NCBI GenBank assembly: GCA_036826275.1
Contig: DAISWS010000001.1
Span: forward strand, 1-64,000
DNA length: 64,000 nucleotides
Reading direction: 5' to 3'
Origin: DATGJX01 sp036826275
GTDB taxonomy: Bacteria; Vulcanimicrobiota; Vulcanimicrobiia; Vulcanimicrobiales; Vulcanimicrobiaceae
The notes under the pieces were generated by a model. The model saw nothing but the letters and a program-made list of their open reading frames with translations, was not told the DNA's origin and searched no databases. Every line of letters begins with the position of its first letter. Position 1 is the first letter of the stretch. Positions 43,130 to 51,977 of the stretch are shown one piece after another. The position numbers and the translations under genes were made by a program.

Positions 43130-43972
43130 CTACTCGCTGAGTTGTCTGTCGAGCGTATGCAGTGCGTGCGAGCGTGGATTTGCAGAACGCGCGCGCTGCT
43201 CGTACCGCACGGCTCCGGCACGATCGCCCTGCGCAAGCAGCGCCATTCCCGCACCGGCGTCCGCATCCGCGCTCGCCGGATCGACGCTCAGTGCGCGCGC
43301 GAAATAGCGCAGCGCCGCATCGTCGTCATGCAAATCGTACGCGGCAAAACCGCCCGAGATCAGATACTTCTCCGAAAGTGGCGAAAGCGCAATCGCCTGC
43401 ATGTACTGCTGCATCCCGAGTTCGCGCTTCGATTCCTGCCAAGCGATGCGCCCGAGGCGCCAGTAGGCTTCCGCCACGGCGTCGGGGTGGGTGCCGCTCT
43501 GCGCGAGCCGGTCTTTGAGCGCCGATTCCAACCCGTACGCTTTCTGCGGATCGTGCATCCGCAGTGCGCTAACCGCGCGATCGATGGCTTCGATGTCGCC
43601 CGCTCGCACGAAATAGTGCTGCGCAGCGGCATCGTCACCACGCGCCTGAGCGATCTCGGCAAGCAGATCGTCGCGCTTCGCGGAGGCGGGCAAGCGCTGC
43701 GCATAACGCTGCGCGTGTGCCAGATCCCCGCGATCGAGCGCCGCGCGCGCAAGCATGCCGTCGACGAACGGCGGCTGCGCAACGCGCGCGGCCGCACGGT
43801 AGACGGCGATCCCCAGCTGTGCCGGCACATGCGCGGGAAGCGAGACCGGTTCCCCCGCGCGCGCAAAAATGCCATCGGAACCCAGCTGCAACGCGCCAAG
43901 AACGAGTGCGACGACGACGATGAGCGCTCGAAGAACGGCGCGTATGCGATTGCGCCGGGAAGCGTCGGTCAG
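43130..43972 (-). CDS. Membrane-anchored TPR protein
   Basis: About 280 residues. An uncleaved N-terminal anchor (RAVLRALIVVVALVLGALQL) is followed by about 220 residues of TPR-like helices (ARAALDRGDLAHAQRYAQ, AYDLHDDDAALRYFARAL, MALLAQGDRAGAVRYEQ). The only way to include the anchor with a short overlap is a CTG start at 43970-43972, overlapping the previous stop as CTGA. Otherwise translation starts at TTG 43891 without the anchor. It probably tethers complexes on the periplasmic side. Confidence 0.6.
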   Translation of the reverse strand: MTDASRRNRIRAVLRALIVVVALVLGALQLGSDGIFARAGEPVSLPAHVPAQLGIAVYRAAARVAQPPFVDGMLARAALDRGDLAHAQRYAQRLPASAKRDDLLAEIAQARGDDAAAQHYFVRAGDIEAIDRAVSALRMHDPQKAYGLESALKDRLAQSGTHPDAVAEAYWRLGRIAWQESKRELGMQQYMQAIALSPLSEKYLISGGFAAYDLHDDDAALRYFARALSVDPASADADAGAGMALLAQGDRAGAVRYEQRARSANPRSHALHTLDRQLSE

Positions 43973-45087
43973 AATTTCACCGTGAAGCTGAGGTCGGCGC
44001 GCGTTTCGGTGAGATTGAAATTCGGCGCAAACGAATCCTGATAGCGGTACTGCCGCGCCGAAAGCGTGACGAAGCTCGACGAACCCGGCAATTTATACGT
44101 CAGGTTGCCCAGGTACGTATCTTTGGTTGCGTCGATCCCCGGCGCGAGCACCGTGGCGTAGTTGCCTTGGTAGTGCGAACGGTTGTATTGCAAACCGATG
44201 CTCAGCACCGGCGAGACCGGAACGGCGAGCCGCGCATCGACGCCGTGCCGCACCATCTGCGCCAGACCCGGATAATACAGCAGCGTGCTGTCTTGGGGCG
44301 ATCCGGCGCGCGTATCGAACTGCGGGTCGGGATCGAGCGGAGCATATTGGTAGAGTGCGCCGTCGCGTTCGTTCACGCGTCCGACGCTTCCGGAGAGCTG
44401 CAGATTGACCTTCGTGTTTCCGGCGCGCACGTCGAACGTGGTGCCGGCCGCCAAGAGTTGCGTCGTCTGATCGCGCAGATAGGGACACGCGGCTGCTTCG
44501 TCCGTCGTCCCGCAGAGCTGCATGGCGCGCATGGCGTCGGTATGCTCGGTTTGAGACTGCGAGCCGCTCACCACTCCGGTGAAATGCACGGCTCCCACGC
44601 GCACGGGAATTTGCACGCTTTCGTTCATTGCCTGCACCGGCGGCCGGTACGGAGCGTAGCTGCCGAAATGTACTTGCACCGGAGGCGTACCGGGCGATGC
44701 GCCGGTGCCCTGTGCGAAATGCGGTTGCAGCGGCGCCGCCGTGACCGGCGCCACGGATGGTTCGCCGATCCGCCGATCATCGAGCTGCACCGGCGTGCTG
44801 TATGCGCGCAGGTTGACGCTCGCAACAACAGCGCTGCCGCGCGCGGCTGCCGACGCGGGCGGCGGCAAGGCAATCGCAACGGCGCCGGGCGCATGAAAGA
44901 GCGCGAGCGCGAGCGGTGAGAAATCTTTTGTAGGTGCAAACAGTGCGGCGAGCAGTGATTCCGCTTCGGGATTAAAAACGCGGCCCGGATCCAGCTGTGC
45001 GGTTGCGACCGGCGCGGCACCGGCCGGCACGGGCAAAGATGGCGCTGCCACAAGCGCTATCAACGCAACGACACAAGCGAACCTCAT
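43969..45087 (-). CDS. Candidate outer-membrane beta-barrel protein
   Basis: A 372-residue protein with a signal peptide ending near PAGA|AP (residue 24), a low-complexity Ala/Pro region to about 150, then alternating hydrophobic strands (FDVRAGNTKVNLQLSGSVG, VLSIGLQYNRSHYQGNYA, SFVTLSARQYRYQDSF) and a terminal ADLSFTVKF. The C-terminal Phe and alternating pattern are BamA-type beta-signal features. No specific family recognised. Confidence 0.6.
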   Translation of the reverse strand: MRFACVVALIALVAAPSLPVPAGAAPVATAQLDPGRVFNPEAESLLAALFAPTKDFSPLALALFHAPGAVAIALPPPASAAARGSAVVASVNLRAYSTPVQLDDRRIGEPSVAPVTAAPLQPHFAQGTGASPGTPPVQVHFGSYAPYRPPVQAMNESVQIPVRVGAVHFTGVVSGSQSQTEHTDAMRAMQLCGTTDEAAACPYLRDQTTQLLAAGTTFDVRAGNTKVNLQLSGSVGRVNERDGALYQYAPLDPDPQFDTRAGSPQDSTLLYYPGLAQMVRHGVDARLAVPVSPVLSIGLQYNRSHYQGNYATVLAPGIDATKDTYLGNLTYKLPGSSSFVTLSARQYRYQDSFAPNFNLTETRADLSFTVKF

Positions 45088-45164
45088 TTGTTCCTCTGTT
45101 CCCGCCGAGTGGGCAATATCTACTATCGGCTATTTCGCCTTCGGGTTTCATACCCGCTCTGCCG

Positions 45165-45566
45165 CTATGCCCCTCGGGCAATATAGCGGCGGGCGATGAG
45201 CATTGCGGCATAGTCGTCGATAGCCGCGGGAGGGAGCTGCAGGCCCAAAGGAAGCAAGCGGCGCCAACCCCTCGGCGGGTGATCCGCGAAATAGAGCGCG
45301 CGCGCCCGGTAGGTCGTGTTGTGCTCGTCGATCACGTGCACGGGCACGTCGAGTTCCGCGAGCATCTTTGCCAGGCGATTGGCATTGGTTCCGCTGCCAA
45401 GCGCGACCGCGCCGACGGGGTGCACGGCCAGCAGGGCGCGCACGCGCTCGAGCAGGGTCTCCAGGGGTTCGATGCCCCGGGCGATGGCCGGCGAATCGGC
45501 ATCCGCGACGATCGCAAACCCGACTTTGCGCGTTCCCGGATCGATGCCCAGGACCGCGCCGCTCAC
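45165..45566 (-). CDS. YqgF/RuvC-like nuclease-fold protein
   Basis: A 133-residue RNase H-fold protein beginning at GTG 45566, overlapping the DUF3084 stop (GTGA). The first strand GIDPGTRKVGFAIV carries the catalytic-type Asp. Glu in IDEHNTTYRAR and Asp in AIDDYAAMLIA fill the other positions. It resembles the pre-16S rRNA nuclease/Holliday-resolvase-like YqgF family but is divergent (GIDPG instead of GIDYG). It sits in the envelope cluster without obvious functional link. Confidence 0.72.
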   Translation of the reverse strand: MSGAVLGIDPGTRKVGFAIVADADSPAIARGIEPLETLLERVRALLAVHPVGAVALGSGTNANRLAKMLAELDVPVHVIDEHNTTYRARALYFADHPPRGWRRLLPLGLQLPPAAIDDYAAMLIARRYIARGA

Positions 45567-46513
45567 GGCTTCTTCTGCAGCGTCACGAGCACCGGGACGC
45601 CGCCGGTGTGCGGGTACACGTTCGTAGCCGCGAACGCCGTCATGATGTACGTTCCGGAACCGCTCGAGAGCATGCTCTGCATTTTTGCCGTGCTCGGAAG
45701 CGTGTTTGCAACGTCGACGCGCAAGAAGTACGGCGGCATGCCGCGCTGCGCCATTTGCTGCGGCACCGCATTGCTGAGCAGCTGATTGAGCGCGAGGTTC
45801 GCGCTGACGTTTTTGCCCGCGGGAATTTGGAGAAACGCGATTGGTTCGCCTTCGGCCGCCATGAGCCGATCGGGGGTCGCCGTGATGCCGAAGTGAATTT
45901 GATCGTGTTCGTAGAGATTCTGCGGCGCTTGCGCGACGAGCAACACCGGCCAGCGCGCGACCCATGCGTCCATGCGCGAGGCTTTCGCGATCGCATCGAG
46001 CTCGCGATCCAAATCCGCCGGCGGCGTGTACGGTTTGAGGTTGAACGGCGGGCGCGTGTACACCGCATTGACGTACCGCACGACCTGATCGTAGAACTCA
46101 CCGATGAGCACGCGGCGCGTCCCCACCGGCGAATTTTGGGGAATCGTCAGCGCGCCGGGCGTCATGATCGTATCCAATCCGACCACGACGTGCGACTCGT
46201 TGACTTTTTTCTCGAGTTCTTTTTCGGTCGCTTGCGCTTTGTCGATCTCCGCGTAAATCGCGCCCAATTTGAAGAATGCCGTCTTCACTTGGTTTGACGC
46301 AAAAATCGCGCCGAGCGTGACGATCAGCGCGATGATCATGCCGGTTGCGACGGCGATGATCGTCGACGTGTAGCGCGGGCGGATGTTGAAGAGCGTGAGG
46401 CGCTTGCGTCCGACCTGATGCCCGACGCGATCGCCCAGATACGCGATGATGCCGGCCAGAATGACGATGAAGACCACGATGCCGGTGCCGCGCAAAATAT
46501 CGAGAATGTTCAT
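45563..46513 (-). CDS. DUF3084-domain membrane protein
   Basis: A 316-residue protein with two N-terminal helices (about 10-30 and 52-75) around the conserved loop GDRVGHQVGRKRLTLFNIRPRYT, then a periplasmic coiled region and beta-rich domain. DUF3084 proteins are found mainly in Cyanobacteria and related diderms, often near lpt genes, and are functionally uncharacterised. It directly follows the LptF/G gene (three bases). Confidence 0.82.
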   Translation of the reverse strand: MNILDILRGTGIVVFIVILAGIIAYLGDRVGHQVGRKRLTLFNIRPRYTSTIIAVATGMIIALIVTLGAIFASNQVKTAFFKLGAIYAEIDKAQATEKELEKKVNESHVVVGLDTIMTPGALTIPQNSPVGTRRVLIGEFYDQVVRYVNAVYTRPPFNLKPYTPPADLDRELDAIAKASRMDAWVARWPVLLVAQAPQNLYEHDQIHFGITATPDRLMAAEGEPIAFLQIPAGKNVSANLALNQLLSNAVPQQMAQRGMPPYFLRVDVANTLPSTAKMQSMLSSGSGTYIMTAFAATNVYPHTGGVPVLVTLQKKP

Positions 46514-46516
46514 GCG

Positions 46517-47626
46517 CTACACCATCGCCGCGCGGTAGAGCCGGCGCGCACCGTAAATCGTGAAGATGATGTTGGGCATCCAGGCGGCGAGCGCCGCGAG
46601 CGGCAAATACGCCTCGCCGATGTACGAGAAGATCGTCTGCACGATGTAATAGATGAACACGATCAGCACCGCAAGGCCGAAACCCAGACTCGTGCTACCG
46701 CCGCCGCGCACCGCCCGGATGCCGTACGGCACCGCGAGCAGCGTAAAGACGAAGCAGGCGAACGGCATCGCGAGCTTCTGCTGATAGGCCATCGTATATT
46801 TCTTCAGCTCGCTCGCCGAGAGCTGTCGGGTGCGGATGATCTGCGCGATCTGCGCGCGGTTCATATCGTCGGGATTATTGTTCACGGCACGCTTGACCAT
46901 CTCGGTTGGATTCTCGCCCAGTTCGACCTGCAAGGATGGCGTCGTCTGGGTAACCTCTTCGCCGTTGGATCCGAATTGATAGATCCGGGCGTTATCCAGC
47001 GTCCAGCGCTGCGCCGCAAAAACGGCACGATCCGCGAAGACGATGCGCGTCGGATTGCCGTCGCGATCGTACTGTACGAGCGTAACGCCGAGCAGCGCTT
47101 CGCAGTTCTGCGCGCACGCGCGTGCAAAGGTCATTTGAGAACCGCCGCCCGGAAGAGGCGCGGAAACGTTCAAGCTGCTTGCAAACGCGCTCACGCGGTT
47201 GATGATCGTGTTTTGGACGATATTGGCCTCTTCACGCGCGAACGGCACGACCTGTTCTTGCAGCACGAGCGTCACGAGCGACATGAGCAGCCCCGCTATG
47301 AGCAGCGGCGCAACGATACGCAGAAACGTGATGCCGCCCGCCTTCATCGCCGTGATCTCGCTCTCGCCGGAGAGGCGTTGAATCGCGAGCAGCGTGCCGA
47401 GCAGGAGCGCCATGGGGATCGCAAGCACGAAGATGCCCGGAAGCTGCCACAAAAAGACCTCGATCGCCGCCCAAAGCGGTGCGTGCGTCTCCGAGACGAT
47501 GCGCCCGATCGCAATAATCTGCGTTGCTGCAAAGATCAGCGTGAAGGCAGAAAGGCCGAACACAAACGGACCGGCCAGCTCGCCGAGCATGTACCGGTCC
47601 AGAATCGTGATGGGCAGCGCCTTCAC
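46517..47626 (-). CDS. LPS export permease LptF/LptG-type
   Basis: A 369-residue inner-membrane protein with three N-terminal and three C-terminal helices around a periplasmic jelly-roll domain. The N-terminus LDRYMLGELAGPFVFGL and the IQRLSGESEITAMKAGGIT coupling region are family typical. Together with LptB it extracts LPS from the inner membrane. Only one LptF/G gene is present here, so a second copy elsewhere or a homodimer is needed. The start is GTG 47626, overlapping the lptB stop. Confidence 0.9.
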   Translation of the reverse strand: MKALPITILDRYMLGELAGPFVFGLSAFTLIFAATQIIAIGRIVSETHAPLWAAIEVFLWQLPGIFVLAIPMALLLGTLLAIQRLSGESEITAMKAGGITFLRIVAPLLIAGLLMSLVTLVLQEQVVPFAREEANIVQNTIINRVSAFASSLNVSAPLPGGGSQMTFARACAQNCEALLGVTLVQYDRDGNPTRIVFADRAVFAAQRWTLDNARIYQFGSNGEEVTQTTPSLQVELGENPTEMVKRAVNNNPDDMNRAQIAQIIRTRQLSASELKKYTMAYQQKLAMPFACFVFTLLAVPYGIRAVRGGGSTSLGFGLAVLIVFIYYIVQTIFSYIGEAYLPLAALAAWMPNIIFTIYGARRLYRAAMV

Positions 47627-48366
47627 AATCGAAAGCCTTCGCCCAAATAGAACTGCCGCGCGATGGGACTTTCCAGCACGTCGTGGGCCGTGCCCGACAC
47701 CTCGATGCGGCCATCGTTCATGATGTAGGCGCGGTCGACGATGGCGAGCGTCTCGCGCACTTGGTGGTCGGTAATCAGCACGCCCAGTCCGCGATCGCGC
47801 AGCTGCCGGATCATGGCCTGAATATCCGCAACCGCGATCGGATCGATGCCGGTGAACGGCTCGTCCAGCAGAAGGAACGCCGGCTCCGTAGCGATGGCGC
47901 GCGCGATTTCGACGCGCCGGCGCTCGCCGCCGGACAGGCTGTCGCCGCGCGCATCGATGAATTTGGCGAGTCCGAATTCTTCGAGCAGCGGTTTGAGCCG
48001 CTGCTCCTGTTCCTCGCGCGGCACGCCGTGCATCTCCCAGATCAGGCGCACGTTGTCGCCGACCGAAAGTTTGCGGAAGATCGAATTTTCTTGCGCCAAA
48101 TACCCGATCCCGCGACGCGATCGCATGTACATTGGCGCGCTCGACAAATCGATTTCGCCCGCGCCCGTATCCAGCAGCACGGTGCCGCCGTCGGGTTTGA
48201 CAAGGCCGACAGCCATATAGAACGTCGTGGTTTTGCCCGCGCCGTTCGGCCCGAGCAGACCGACGATTTCGCCGGTGTGCACGTCGGCACTCACGCCGCT
48301 TACGACCGCGCGTTCTCCATAGCGCTTGACCAGGTCGCGCAGTTTGATCTGGTGCGGTCTGTCCAT
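47623..48366 (-). CDS. lptB: LPS transport ATPase LptB
   Basis: A 247-residue ABC ATPase. Walker A GPNGAGKT (about 39-46), IGYLAQENSIFRKLSV Q-loop (LptB-typical), signature LSGGE, Walker B LLLDEPFTGIDPIAV and the switch His in LITDHQVRE. I start at ATG 48366. The longer frame overlaps the upstream gene. It partners the LptF/G permease. Confidence 0.95.
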   Translation of the reverse strand: MDRPHQIKLRDLVKRYGERAVVSGVSADVHTGEIVGLLGPNGAGKTTTFYMAVGLVKPDGGTVLLDTGAGEIDLSSAPMYMRSRRGIGYLAQENSIFRKLSVGDNVRLIWEMHGVPREEQEQRLKPLLEEFGLAKFIDARGDSLSGGERRRVEIARAIATEPAFLLLDEPFTGIDPIAVADIQAMIRQLRDRGLGVLITDHQVRETLAIVDRAYIMNDGRIEVSGTAHDVLESPIARQFYLGEGFRL

Positions 48367-48917
48367 TACCTCATCGTCATCCGCGTCAGTTTCACATCGG
48401 ACGTGAACGAATTGCCGGTCAACACTTGCTGCTGTCCGCCCTGCATGCCCGTGATGCGTACGCCGCCGGTGCCGTGCAAGAGCCCGGTCGCATCGTCGTA
48501 TACGAGCTGATCGCACACCAGTGTGAGTCCGGTGCTGGTTCGGGCATGCACTCCGCCGGAGAGAATCACCTGCTTGCGGCGATCGTCGACCTGTGCTTGC
48601 GGCGCACGCGCTTGCAGCGTCGTGCCGTCCTTGTCGTAAAACGTCACCTGCGTTTGCGCAAACGTCGCCTGCGTTGCGTTTTGCATCGAGTGGCTCCGCA
48701 CCGAGCGCGCCTCGAGTTCCCACATTTTTCCTCCGCCGGGCCGCTGGGCGACGACGCGTACGGGCTGATGCGCGGTACCGCGGCCGGTGATCGTGATCGG
48801 CGGCAGACCGGTCGGCGTTGCCGACGGCACGGCATTCTGCGCGGGCCGGTGCGCCGGCTGCGGATTGCATCCCGCCAGGACGATCGCGGCCGCACCCAAC
48901 GCAAACAGGCGTCTCAC
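48366..48917 (-). CDS. LptC-like lipoprotein (LPS transport)
   Basis: A 183-residue protein beginning at GTG 48917 (GTGA overlap with the ligase gene). The N-terminus has a lipobox (IVLAGC|NP, Cys near 17), a Pro/Thr linker, then a beta-jelly-roll pattern (WELEARSVRSHS, VTFYDKDGTTLQARAPQAQVD, VILSGGVHARTSTGLTLVCDQLVYDD) typical of LptC/LptA. Position immediately before lptB supports it. An anchored LptA-like role cannot be excluded, as no separate lptA is seen. Confidence 0.8.
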   Translation of the reverse strand: MRRLFALGAAAIVLAGCNPQPAHRPAQNAVPSATPTGLPPITITGRGTAHQPVRVVAQRPGGGKMWELEARSVRSHSMQNATQATFAQTQVTFYDKDGTTLQARAPQAQVDDRRKQVILSGGVHARTSTGLTLVCDQLVYDDATGLLHGTGGVRITGMQGGQQQVLTGNSFTSDVKLTRMTMR

Positions 48918-50119
48918 TCCAGTCCTTCTCCCAATCCGTGCTCTGCAAGCACCAGCGCAAGCGCCATCGACGGCAGCCAGAGGCCGAAGAGTACGACGCT
49001 CACCGTATCGATGAGGCCTTGCACCCAGGTTCCCACAAGTCCCGCTGCAACCGCGAGCGCCAAGGTCGCGTGCGCGGGGCGCGCGCGCCGCAGCTGCTCG
49101 CGCAAGATCACCGCGAAGCGGATCCATGCCCACAGTACCGCAACGATGCCGGCGATGCCGGTTTCGGCAAAAATGGTCAGTAAAAAACTGTGCGCGTGGA
49201 ACGCCGTGAGATCGCCGTCGGGCAAACGCACGAGCGGATAGATGCGCGCGAAATCAAACGGTCCCACGCCGGTAAGCGGAAAACGCCGCACGATCTCCAA
49301 GCCCGCCTGCCAGATCGACAGGCGCGTATAATTTTCCGCGGGGTTGTGATGCGCGTTGAAGACGACCAGCACCGCTGCCAGCCCGGCGAGCACGATGAGC
49401 GGCGCGTAGCGGCGCCGCACGATGCCGGTTGCGAACGCGTAGAACGCGACGGCAGCTGCAAACCCCATCCAGCCGGCGCGTGAAAACGTCAGTGCAAAGG
49501 CCGCCGTGCCCATAACGAGCGCGCACAGCGCGAGCACGCGAAGCGCCGTGCTGGCCGTTACGCGTGCCACGGCAAACGCGATCGGCAGAAAGATGATGAG
49601 GTAGCCCGCCAGTTCGCCCGGCAAAATGAACGTGCCGATCGCGCGTCCATGCCCGATGGTGTACTGATCCGCCGGAATGCGCGCGATCACCATCACGATT
49701 GCGGCGAGCGATGCGAGCGCGCCCGAGAGCAAATAACTCCAGAAGATCGCATGATTCACGCCGGGATACGTGTAGTATCGCAGCACCGCGAGATGCCAGA
49801 TCACGCCCAAGCCGAAGATGCCGATGAACAGCATGCCGCCGAGCGGATTGAATCCGAGCACTGCGGCGATGAATGCGGCCGCAACCCAGCCGAGCAGCGG
49901 CGCGAGCGTCGGCGGACGCTCGATGGGACGCCGCATGAGCAGCGCCGTTCCATACACCGCGATGCAGGTCATGACGGCGAGCAATACGATGGCAAACGAT
50001 GGCGGCAGCAGCGAAACGCCCGGAATCGTTACAGCCGTCAACGTGATGAACGGCGGGAAAAGCGGCACGACGAAGTTCGTAATCGCGAATGCGGCGGGCA
50101 AAAAGCGCGGTGCGTTCAC
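48914..50119 (-). CDS. O-antigen ligase/polymerase-like membrane protein
   Basis: A 401-residue protein with about ten to twelve hydrophobic helices, starting at GTG 50119 (GTGA overlap). It has a large loop with LSIWQAGLEIVRRFPLTGVGPFDF and HAHSFLLTIFAETG, the arrangement of Wzy/WaaL-like ligases (RxxxW-like and H-x-H patterns). It could attach or polymerise a surface polysaccharide on lipid A core. Confidence 0.78.
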   Translation of the reverse strand: MNAPRFLPAAFAITNFVVPLFPPFITLTAVTIPGVSLLPPSFAIVLLAVMTCIAVYGTALLMRRPIERPPTLAPLLGWVAAAFIAAVLGFNPLGGMLFIGIFGLGVIWHLAVLRYYTYPGVNHAIFWSYLLSGALASLAAIVMVIARIPADQYTIGHGRAIGTFILPGELAGYLIIFLPIAFAVARVTASTALRVLALCALVMGTAAFALTFSRAGWMGFAAAVAFYAFATGIVRRRYAPLIVLAGLAAVLVVFNAHHNPAENYTRLSIWQAGLEIVRRFPLTGVGPFDFARIYPLVRLPDGDLTAFHAHSFLLTIFAETGIAGIVAVLWAWIRFAVILREQLRRARPAHATLALAVAAGLVGTWVQGLIDTVSVVLFGLWLPSMALALVLAEHGLGEGLE

Positions 50120-51267
50120 GATCCGTGCACCAGTGCAGCCAACGCCGCGGCGATCGTTGCCGCCGCCCCGGGGGCCCCCATCCGTTCGCGACCGGCGCGC
50201 CCCATGCGTTCGCGCCGCGACGCATCGTGCAGCAGCGAGAGGACTTCTGCTGCGGCAGCGTCCGTTTCGCGCGGCGCGACAATCATCGCCTCGCCGAGCA
50301 GACCGATTTGCCGCATGCGATACCACGGCGCGCGCCGCTCGCCCGACCGCGCAAAGGCAACGACCGGAATGCCCCTGGCCGCCGCAGCTTCATTTGCGGT
50401 GCCTGCCTGTCCCAGTACGATCGTGGCGCGGGCCAGCATGGCGCCGAGCGGTCCGCGCCACGCGCGCACGACCTCGCGTCCGTCGCGCCGCAACGTAAAC
50501 GGTTCGTTCTCACCCGCACCGCGCACGATCTCCCAACCGCGTTCTTCGAACAGCGCGCTCATGCGCCGCGCATCGATGCCCGGTGCGATCGAGAGGACCG
50601 CGCCCGCCTGCGGCTCGCGGCGCGCAACCGCAGCCGCCACCTCGCACAAAAACGGCGCTTCGTCGTACGCGCTCTCGCGGCTGCCGGGAAAAATGGCCAG
50701 CAGCGGTTCGAACGGCACGTCCAGCGCACTTGCATCCGCGGCGTAGAGATCGACGATCGCATTGGCCGCGCGCGCGGCGATCCCGTGCGCAGACAACTGA
50801 CCGGCGGTCGCCTCGTCGCGCACGAACACCGCGTCGGCCTTGTGCACGACACGCCTTTCCAGCACGCCGTATTTTGCGACGTACGCGCTTTTCGCGGTAC
50901 CGACGAACGCCGTTTTGTGCGCGCGCGCGCGCAACGCCATCAGCAGCGCGAAGACGTCGCCGACGCCGACCGCGAGTGCGTACGTGCCGCGAACCGAACG
51001 CAGAAAACGCCATTGCGCCAGCGTATGCGCGAGCAGACCGGCGCGTACGTCGCGGGCGATGTTCCGGACGTTGCCCATGGCGATGACGCCGCCGCTCGGC
51101 ATCGCGCGGCGCGGACCGACTTCACGCATCATCGACGGATAGCGGAAATCGCCGACGAGCGCCAGATGATCGCACGCGACCGGCCTTAGCGACTGCAATT
51201 CCATCGCCAAGCGCGCCGCGATCGCTACCTCGCCATGGCCGTTCGAAACGAAGAGCACCCGGTTCAC
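50116..51267 (-). CDS. Lipid-A-disaccharide synthase-related glycosyltransferase
   Basis: A 383-residue GT-B protein, N-terminus FVSNGHGEVAIAARLAMEL, with IFPGSRESAYDEAPFL and GQAGTANEAAAARGIPVVAF in the donor domain. It matches the LpxB-related family seen in Cyanobacteria, Deinococci and other diderms, with unknown acceptor. It is separate from the true lpxB two genes upstream. The start is GTG 51267, overlapping the phosphoesterase stop. Confidence 0.8.
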   Translation of the reverse strand: MNRVLFVSNGHGEVAIAARLAMELQSLRPVACDHLALVGDFRYPSMMREVGPRRAMPSGGVIAMGNVRNIARDVRAGLLAHTLAQWRFLRSVRGTYALAVGVGDVFALLMALRARAHKTAFVGTAKSAYVAKYGVLERRVVHKADAVFVRDEATAGQLSAHGIAARAANAIVDLYAADASALDVPFEPLLAIFPGSRESAYDEAPFLCEVAAAVARREPQAGAVLSIAPGIDARRMSALFEERGWEIVRGAGENEPFTLRRDGREVVRAWRGPLGAMLARATIVLGQAGTANEAAAARGIPVVAFARSGERRAPWYRMRQIGLLGEAMIVAPRETDAAAAEVLSLLHDASRRERMGRAGRERMGAPGAAATIAAALAALVHGS

Positions 51268-51977
51268 CGCAGCGGCACCAGATCGAACGAGTGCACGCGC
51301 CAGCGCTCCCCCGTTTGTTCCAGGCGCGTGCGCGAAACGAATTTGGCGTACGGGCCGGCATGCACGATGGGAACGTTGCCCGCATACGCCGGCTGCGCTA
51401 GCGTATCGTGACTATGACCGCCGAGCAGAAGATCGATGCGCGGCACCGCTGCGGCCAGCTTCCGATCGAGCGAAAGCCCCAGATGCGAGAGTACGATGAG
51501 CGGCTCGTGCGCGGGAATCGACTGGCTGAACTCACGTATCACGCTGACCGGATCGAGGAAGCGCCACCCAAAGACGCGTTCCCACGGACTGTCCACCGGA
51601 TACTGCATGATCAGTAAGCCGAGCAGGTGCACGCGCACGCCGTCCGCCTCGATCGTGTGCGAACGCGCGAACGGCAGCGCGCGGCCTTTGGTGTCGATTA
51701 AATTCGTGCAAATCAAAGGATGGCGCATCTGCGCGGCGCGGGCTCGCAAACATCCGAACAGGTAGTGAAATTCACGGTTGCCGATCGCTTGCGCATCGTA
51801 GCCGGCCTCGTCGATCTCGGCGATGATCGGTTCGCTCCGGTGGAAGATCGTTTGACTGCCGCGCAACGAATCGCCGCAATCCAGCAGCAGTCCCGGTTCG
51901 CGTTCGCGCAGCGCGCGCAGCGGCGCGGCGATGCCGCGGTGATCGTGCAGATCGGAAGTGTGGTAAATTCGCACCAT
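51264..51977 (-). CDS. Calcineurin-type metallophosphoesterase (5'-nucleotidase-like)
   Basis: A 237-residue protein with dimetal phosphoesterase motifs in order: HTSDLHDH (8-13 region), LLDCGDSL, IGNREFHYL, VLSHLG, and GGHSH. The GNHE motif reads GNRE, so the usual general-acid His is replaced. No signal peptide is visible, so it acts in the cytoplasm. It begins directly on the lpxB stop (TGATG). The lipid A pathway needs a UDP-2,3-diacylglucosamine hydrolase (LpxH, LpxI or LpxG), otherwise missing here, so it is a candidate for that step. Alternatively it is a nucleotidase. Confidence 0.8.
   Translation of the reverse strand: MVRIYHTSDLHDHRGIAAPLRALREREPGLLLDCGDSLRGSQTIFHRSEPIIAEIDEAGYDAQAIGNREFHYLFGCLRARAAQMRHPLICTNLIDTKGRALPFARSHTIEADGVRVHLLGLLIMQYPVDSPWERVFGWRFLDPVSVIREFSQSIPAHEPLIVLSHLGLSLDRKLAAAVPRIDLLLGGHSHDTLAQPAYAGNVPIVHAGPYAKFVSRTRLEQTGERWRVHSFDLVPLR

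Noticed and set aside
50160..50180. GGGGGCCCCC palindrome as a further copy of the structured repeat
   Set aside because: It lies inside the coding end of the LpxB-related gene and lacks the flanking blocks.
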